Shown piece by piece: positions 60,785-64,000 of a stretch of 64,000 nucleotides of DNA. A program made the position numbers and the translations under genes. The stretch lies in contig OX344750.2 in NCBI GenBank assembly GCA_947034885.2, forward strand, positions 41,712,821 to 41,776,820, in the 5' to 3' direction. Numbering within the stretch: the stretch's first letter is position 1; every line of letters starts with the position of its first letter. The notes under the pieces were generated by a model. The model was given only the letters and a program-made list of their open reading frames with translations, made no database searches and had not been told where the DNA came from. The DNA is from Thuidium tamariscinum (lineage: Eukaryota > Streptophyta > Bryopsida > Hypnales > Thuidiaceae).

Positions 60785-61690
60785 CAGGACAGCGAGCAGA
60801 GGCTTCTATGCCGAGATCGAATGCGAGGCGCACTGTGAAAGTGAGGATGCATGGGCTGCAATTTATACAAGTAAGCGAGCGAGAACGAAGGATTTTCCAG
60901 CGGGGGTTCGGATATACGGCGGGCTGGCGGCCGAGCAATCAGAGCGTTGGTTTGGGGGGTGCTAGCGAAGCTGCCGAGAGGGCGGACAGTTCTCTTTTCC
61001 GAGAGCCGGGGACGGCCATGCCGCCATGGACGATACAATTGGAAGAGCTTGGGGATTCTCGGTGTCCGCAGCGAATTTTTGGTTGCAATTTTGGATGTGC
61101 GCGCCGCATTTGTTGGAGGTTCGAAGCTCTTCTGGAGGATGTGTGAATGGGGAGCTGTGGGAGAGAAGGGTGACGAACAGCCCTTTTTTTTTAATTTCTT
61201 GGAAAGTCGGTGCCAGGATGGCGATCAATTAAAATTTCCAGAAGCATTCAGTTGTTTTTCTACATTCATCCATCTTTAGGACCCAAAAATATTACTTTTC
61301 AATCAACTTTATGTACTTTTTCATTTGAATTGGGTGACTTCATCCACACTATTAATAGTAATGGAACATTTTTGGCAAAAACGATTTACTTTCATTTGGA
61401 AAAAAGTAAGCTTTGACATTTATTTTAAAATGGTGCCGGAAAAAAAGGACTGGTGAGGAAGGATGACGAAGGACTTGTGTTACCAGTTATGGTGAAACCA
61501 TCTGGTAACACAAGGAACATTGGCCGGGCTTCGAGTCAAGAGATACCCGGGATAAGAACCTGGTCCGAGTGTCTGCCATGGAGATCACCTTATCCCCCAT
61601 CAACGACGACTGGTTTGTGAGCACTCTTGTGTTGTGAGCTTCACAGCAATTTTGGGACAACTTGGGGTAAGTTAACAATTGTTGGCAGCC
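60785..61690. promoter_or_regulatory. Shared divergent upstream region of the pirin-like and bL27 genes
   Basis: The 906 bp between the two start codons contain no convincing coding exon. The half next to the pirin-like gene (to about 61170) is GC-richer than the rest; the half next to bL27 is AT-richer and holds a strong hairpin (61474-61514). Both 5' UTRs and promoters should lie here. No clear TATA box was identified. Use as a bidirectional promoter is inferred from geometry only. Confidence 0.5.
61474..61514 (+). promoter_or_regulatory. Perfect 13-bp inverted repeat upstream of bL27
   Basis: CTTGTGTTACCAG (61474-61486) is followed by ATGGT, GAA, ACCAT and then CTGGTAACACAAG (61502-61514). 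This makes a 13-bp stem, a two-base bulge and a further 5-bp stem with a GAA loop. It ends 176 bp before the bL27 ATG, so it may lie in the 5' UTR or promoter. Function unknown; it could also be a transposon scar. Confidence 0.5.
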
Positions 61691-62868
61691 ATGGCGTCGC
61701 TCTCTAGCGTCTTCTCAGGTCTCTCCGTTTCCTCCAGCGCTGCGTCGTCCATTTTTGCGGGTGATTCTAGGTTTTCCACTGGAACTGCGGAAACGGCTTT
61801 CGTTTCGTCACCTGGGCTTGTTATCGAAGCTGCGCATAAGAAGGGGTCTGGGAGTACCAAGAATGGGCGTGACTCCAAGCCGAAGATGCTCGGTGTCAAG
61901 ATTTATGGGGACCAGGCCGCTCAGCCCGGGGCTATCATTGTGCGCCAACGGGGTACTAAGGTGGGTACATTGCCTGTGCTGCGAATTTTTGTGTGGAAGC
62001 ATTGGTGACAGAGGATAAAATTTGATAGAATTTGATAAAAATGTGACGGTTCATGCCTGCAGTTCCACCCCGGTAAGAACGTCGGAATTGGAAGGGATTA
62101 CACTATCTTTTCGTTGATCGACGGGCTCGTGAAATTTGAGAAATTCGGGCCTGACAGGAAGAAGGTGCGTGCTATTTCTTACTAATTGCGTTCTCGTTCT
62201 CGTTTATCTTGCTAATTTGAAATCCATCATGATTTATCTGATTAGAATTCGAAGGACAGTAGATGCAATGCAGAATGCTTGAAGATAGTAAATCATCACG
62301 GTTATCCAGTTTTGCCACAAACTTTAGCTATTGTGTTGGTAGGTTCTTGATTCTTAGTGCACCTAACCTAATATTCATTCAGTCCTAATTAACGTGAAAA
62401 CGGATGTTCCCGTTCTCCGGTTTCTAATATAGTTTCACCTAGAACCCTTTATTTTGTTATCGTTTTTCAGTCTTTGTACAGTATTTATACTTACAGCTTT
62501 AGGACAGAGTCTGGAATCGAGTTGAAAGAGAGCAGTGCAAGGCAATCAAAAGCACGATTGGAAATTGTGAGAACGAGAGCATTCCATGTTCCGGAAACTC
62601 AGATTCAGTCATCTTTCACTCACATTGGCAAATTTGACAATCGGAATTGACTTACCGCTGCTTTGCGAACTTGCAGATTAGCGTGTATCCCGTGACCGAA
62701 GTGAAGGTGGAAAACCCTAACAGCAGGCGTGTGAGGCGGCGAGAATTTTACAGGGAGCGTCGTGAGCGTCGCAGGGCTTACCAGGAAGGCACCGAAATAT
62801 TTGAGCCTAGCTTGGCCGTGGCTTCTGCTGAGAGTGTGGACGAGTCCCAAGAGAAGGCTCTTTGCTAG
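61691..62868 (+). CDS. RPL27: Plastid large-subunit ribosomal protein bL27 precursor, 3 exons
   Basis: Exons 61691-61960, 62063-62164 and 62677-62868, with GT-AG introns of 102 and 512 bp, both phase 0, give 187 aa. The ATG follows an in-frame TAA at 61673. Residues 1 to about 46 form a Ser/Ala-rich plastid transit peptide. The mature bL27 begins near [16 protein letters not shown] (residue 47), the flexible N-terminus that in bacteria reaches the peptidyl-transferase centre. It continues with [20 protein letters not shown] and [20 protein letters not shown], the conserved core. The C-terminus ([20 protein letters not shown] and an acidic tail) is the basic extension typical of plant plastid bL27 and absent from bacteria. 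The protein is imported and assembled into the 50S plastid ribosomal subunit. The gene is divergent from the pirin-like gene. Nothing suggests a pseudogene. Confidence 0.97.
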
Positions 62869-63540
62869 TTATGTTTCCTACGTGATCAGAGCATCATTCT
62901 TTTTCTTTCAGTTTACGAAGCTAAATCTGATTACTAGTTCTTCGATTTCAAGAGTAGCCGACGGTCCCAATGATCATCGAGGTCGCCTCTAGTTCTGTAC
63001 ACCAACCCTAGAGCAGAGACTCTCATTTTGATCTAAATGGAGAAATTTACATGAATTTCACAGACCGCCAGTTTCTTAGGTTTGTTGCAGCATTCATTTG
63101 GGAATTTGCATCCAGTGTGAGTGGAATGAAACATAACATGTATACAATCTCTGTGAGAGTTCTAATTGGGACGATACTTTCTGTTTTGTGTTACCCATGC
63201 CCAAGTGACCAACACGGAATTATCACTGCTTTGTCAATTTTTATTGCAAGCTGTGTATGCATGCAGTCTCTACCAGTTTTTGTGAATATGTGAATTGTGC
63301 TAATTGTTTAATTGAGTTCTGTCTACTTTCTTTCTCTAGTCCTCTCAAATTATGAGAATTCTCCTATATTTCATAGCAATTTGGGTGATGAAAAATTCTT
63401 GAATGGAATGGTAGAGTAGAACGCTCTCCTGAGTGGTTTTCTGGGAGTTGTACAAAGATTCTTAAAGGGATTTTGTCCGTGGTCAGCTTTGCATCACTGA
63501 AATCACATTAAGGTAGAAGGTTCTATAATGGACTATCTAA
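62869..63540 (+). other. 3' flank of bL27, no further gene
   Basis: Probable 3' UTR followed by AT-rich DNA. No canonical AATAAA was found, so the transcript end cannot be placed. An 80-codon frame at 63051-63293 has no recognisable features. Confidence 0.4.
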
Positions 63541-63700
63541 GGGCTGAAACTGAATTTGGGGGAGGTGAAACATCTTGAAATAATTTTCAAAATATTTTCC
63601 TAGAAAGACAAGTGAAATTGACATCTAACCCAAGTCATTTCATATATTTGGGAGCTTTTTTGAATTAGTTATCAAATTCTGAAGTTGAAAGGGCATAGGG
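63540..63700 (+). repeat. Dispersed repeat R1, diverged partial copy
   Basis: GTGAAATTGACATCTAACCC, TTTTTTGAATTAGTT and TCTGAAGTTGAAA correspond to the 8.7 and 27.7 kb copies. Confidence 0.5.
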
Positions 63701-63825
63701 CTCTAAAATGGTGCCCTAGCTAAAATGTACAATGTCTACTGAAGGCTATGAAAAAGCAACATGTACAAATGTTGTACATTTAAGATAGGGCACCATTTCA
63801 ATGCCTACTCCATTTTAGGACCTCT
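63697..63825. repeat. Short imperfect inverted repeat (MITE-like)
   Basis: AAATGGTGCCCTAGCTAAAA with TGTACAATGT faces ATGTTGTACATTTAAGATAG with GGCACCATTT. Outer ends are CTCTAAAATGG and CCATTTTAGG. The loop is about 35 bp. No coding content. Confidence 0.65.
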
Positions 63826-64000
63826 TATCTTACTTCCTCTAAGTCAGATGAAAATTGGACATTTCAATGGCTGCTTTTGTAACAGGTAAAGTAAACCACC
63901 CTATAACAGGCAGAATGACTAGATTTCCTTCTTGACATTTTTGAAAATTAAGAATTTTTTTCACATAAAGACAAACATGATTGAAAGTGTAAGTGTGTGT

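Noticed and set aside
1-64000. tRNA, rRNA and CRISPR signatures
   Set aside because: Read for B-box-like GGTTCGA motifs, rRNA cores and regularly spaced short repeats; nothing convincing was seen. A covariance-model scan would be the proper test.

Overview
The window is nuclear DNA of a streptophyte (green plant lineage). Three split genes with GT-AG introns can be rebuilt: a SCAI homologue, a pirin/YhhW-type cupin, and a plastid-targeted ribosomal protein bL27. The bL27 carries a transit peptide, which requires a plastid. A large AT-rich, repeat-filled intergenic space and CACTA, hAT-like and Copia-like traces also fit a plant. I cannot fix the clade; bryophyte, lycophyte, fern or a charophyte alga are all possible.

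Layout. Bases 1 to about 37,500 hold no gene I can recognise. This part is very AT-rich and made of decayed, layered repeats. They include a family of about 925-bp elements flanked by TTAA, a 633-636 bp hAT-like element present twice in inverted orientation, a small terminal-inverted-repeat element with ends CATAACATTC, a 177-bp satellite-like repeat in two inverted arrays, a long foldback near 20.4-21.2 kb, a 166-bp tandem duplication, a 93-bp minisatellite and a hairpin element near 7.2 kb. GC-rich islands (4.9-6.0, 7.8-8.1, 37.8-38.7 and 39.0-39.8 kb) interrupt it. Some have exon-like open frames, but none is a recognisable protein.

Bases 42,322-47,111 (minus) carry the ten-exon SCAI homologue (665 aa). 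Bases 48.3-57.6 kb are again gene-free: a 118-bp tandem repeat with older copies behind it, a 132-bp perfect palindrome that looks like a fresh CACTA-type insertion, and elements with AATGACT/AGTCATT sub-repeats. Bases 57,681-60,784 (minus) carry the eight-exon pirin-like gene (325 aa, with a targeting-like N-terminus). It is divergent from the three-exon bL27 gene (61,691-62,868, plus, 187 aa), and 906 bp of shared upstream DNA lies between their start codons. The three genes do not form an obvious pathway. The pirin/bL27 pair may share a promoter and both products may be organellar, but that is inference.

The most informative find is a related empty site. The DNA on both sides of the TTAA element at 13,552-14,476 occurs joined together, without the element and with a single TTAA, at 19,610-20,040. 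This shows directly that the element family inserts at TTAA.
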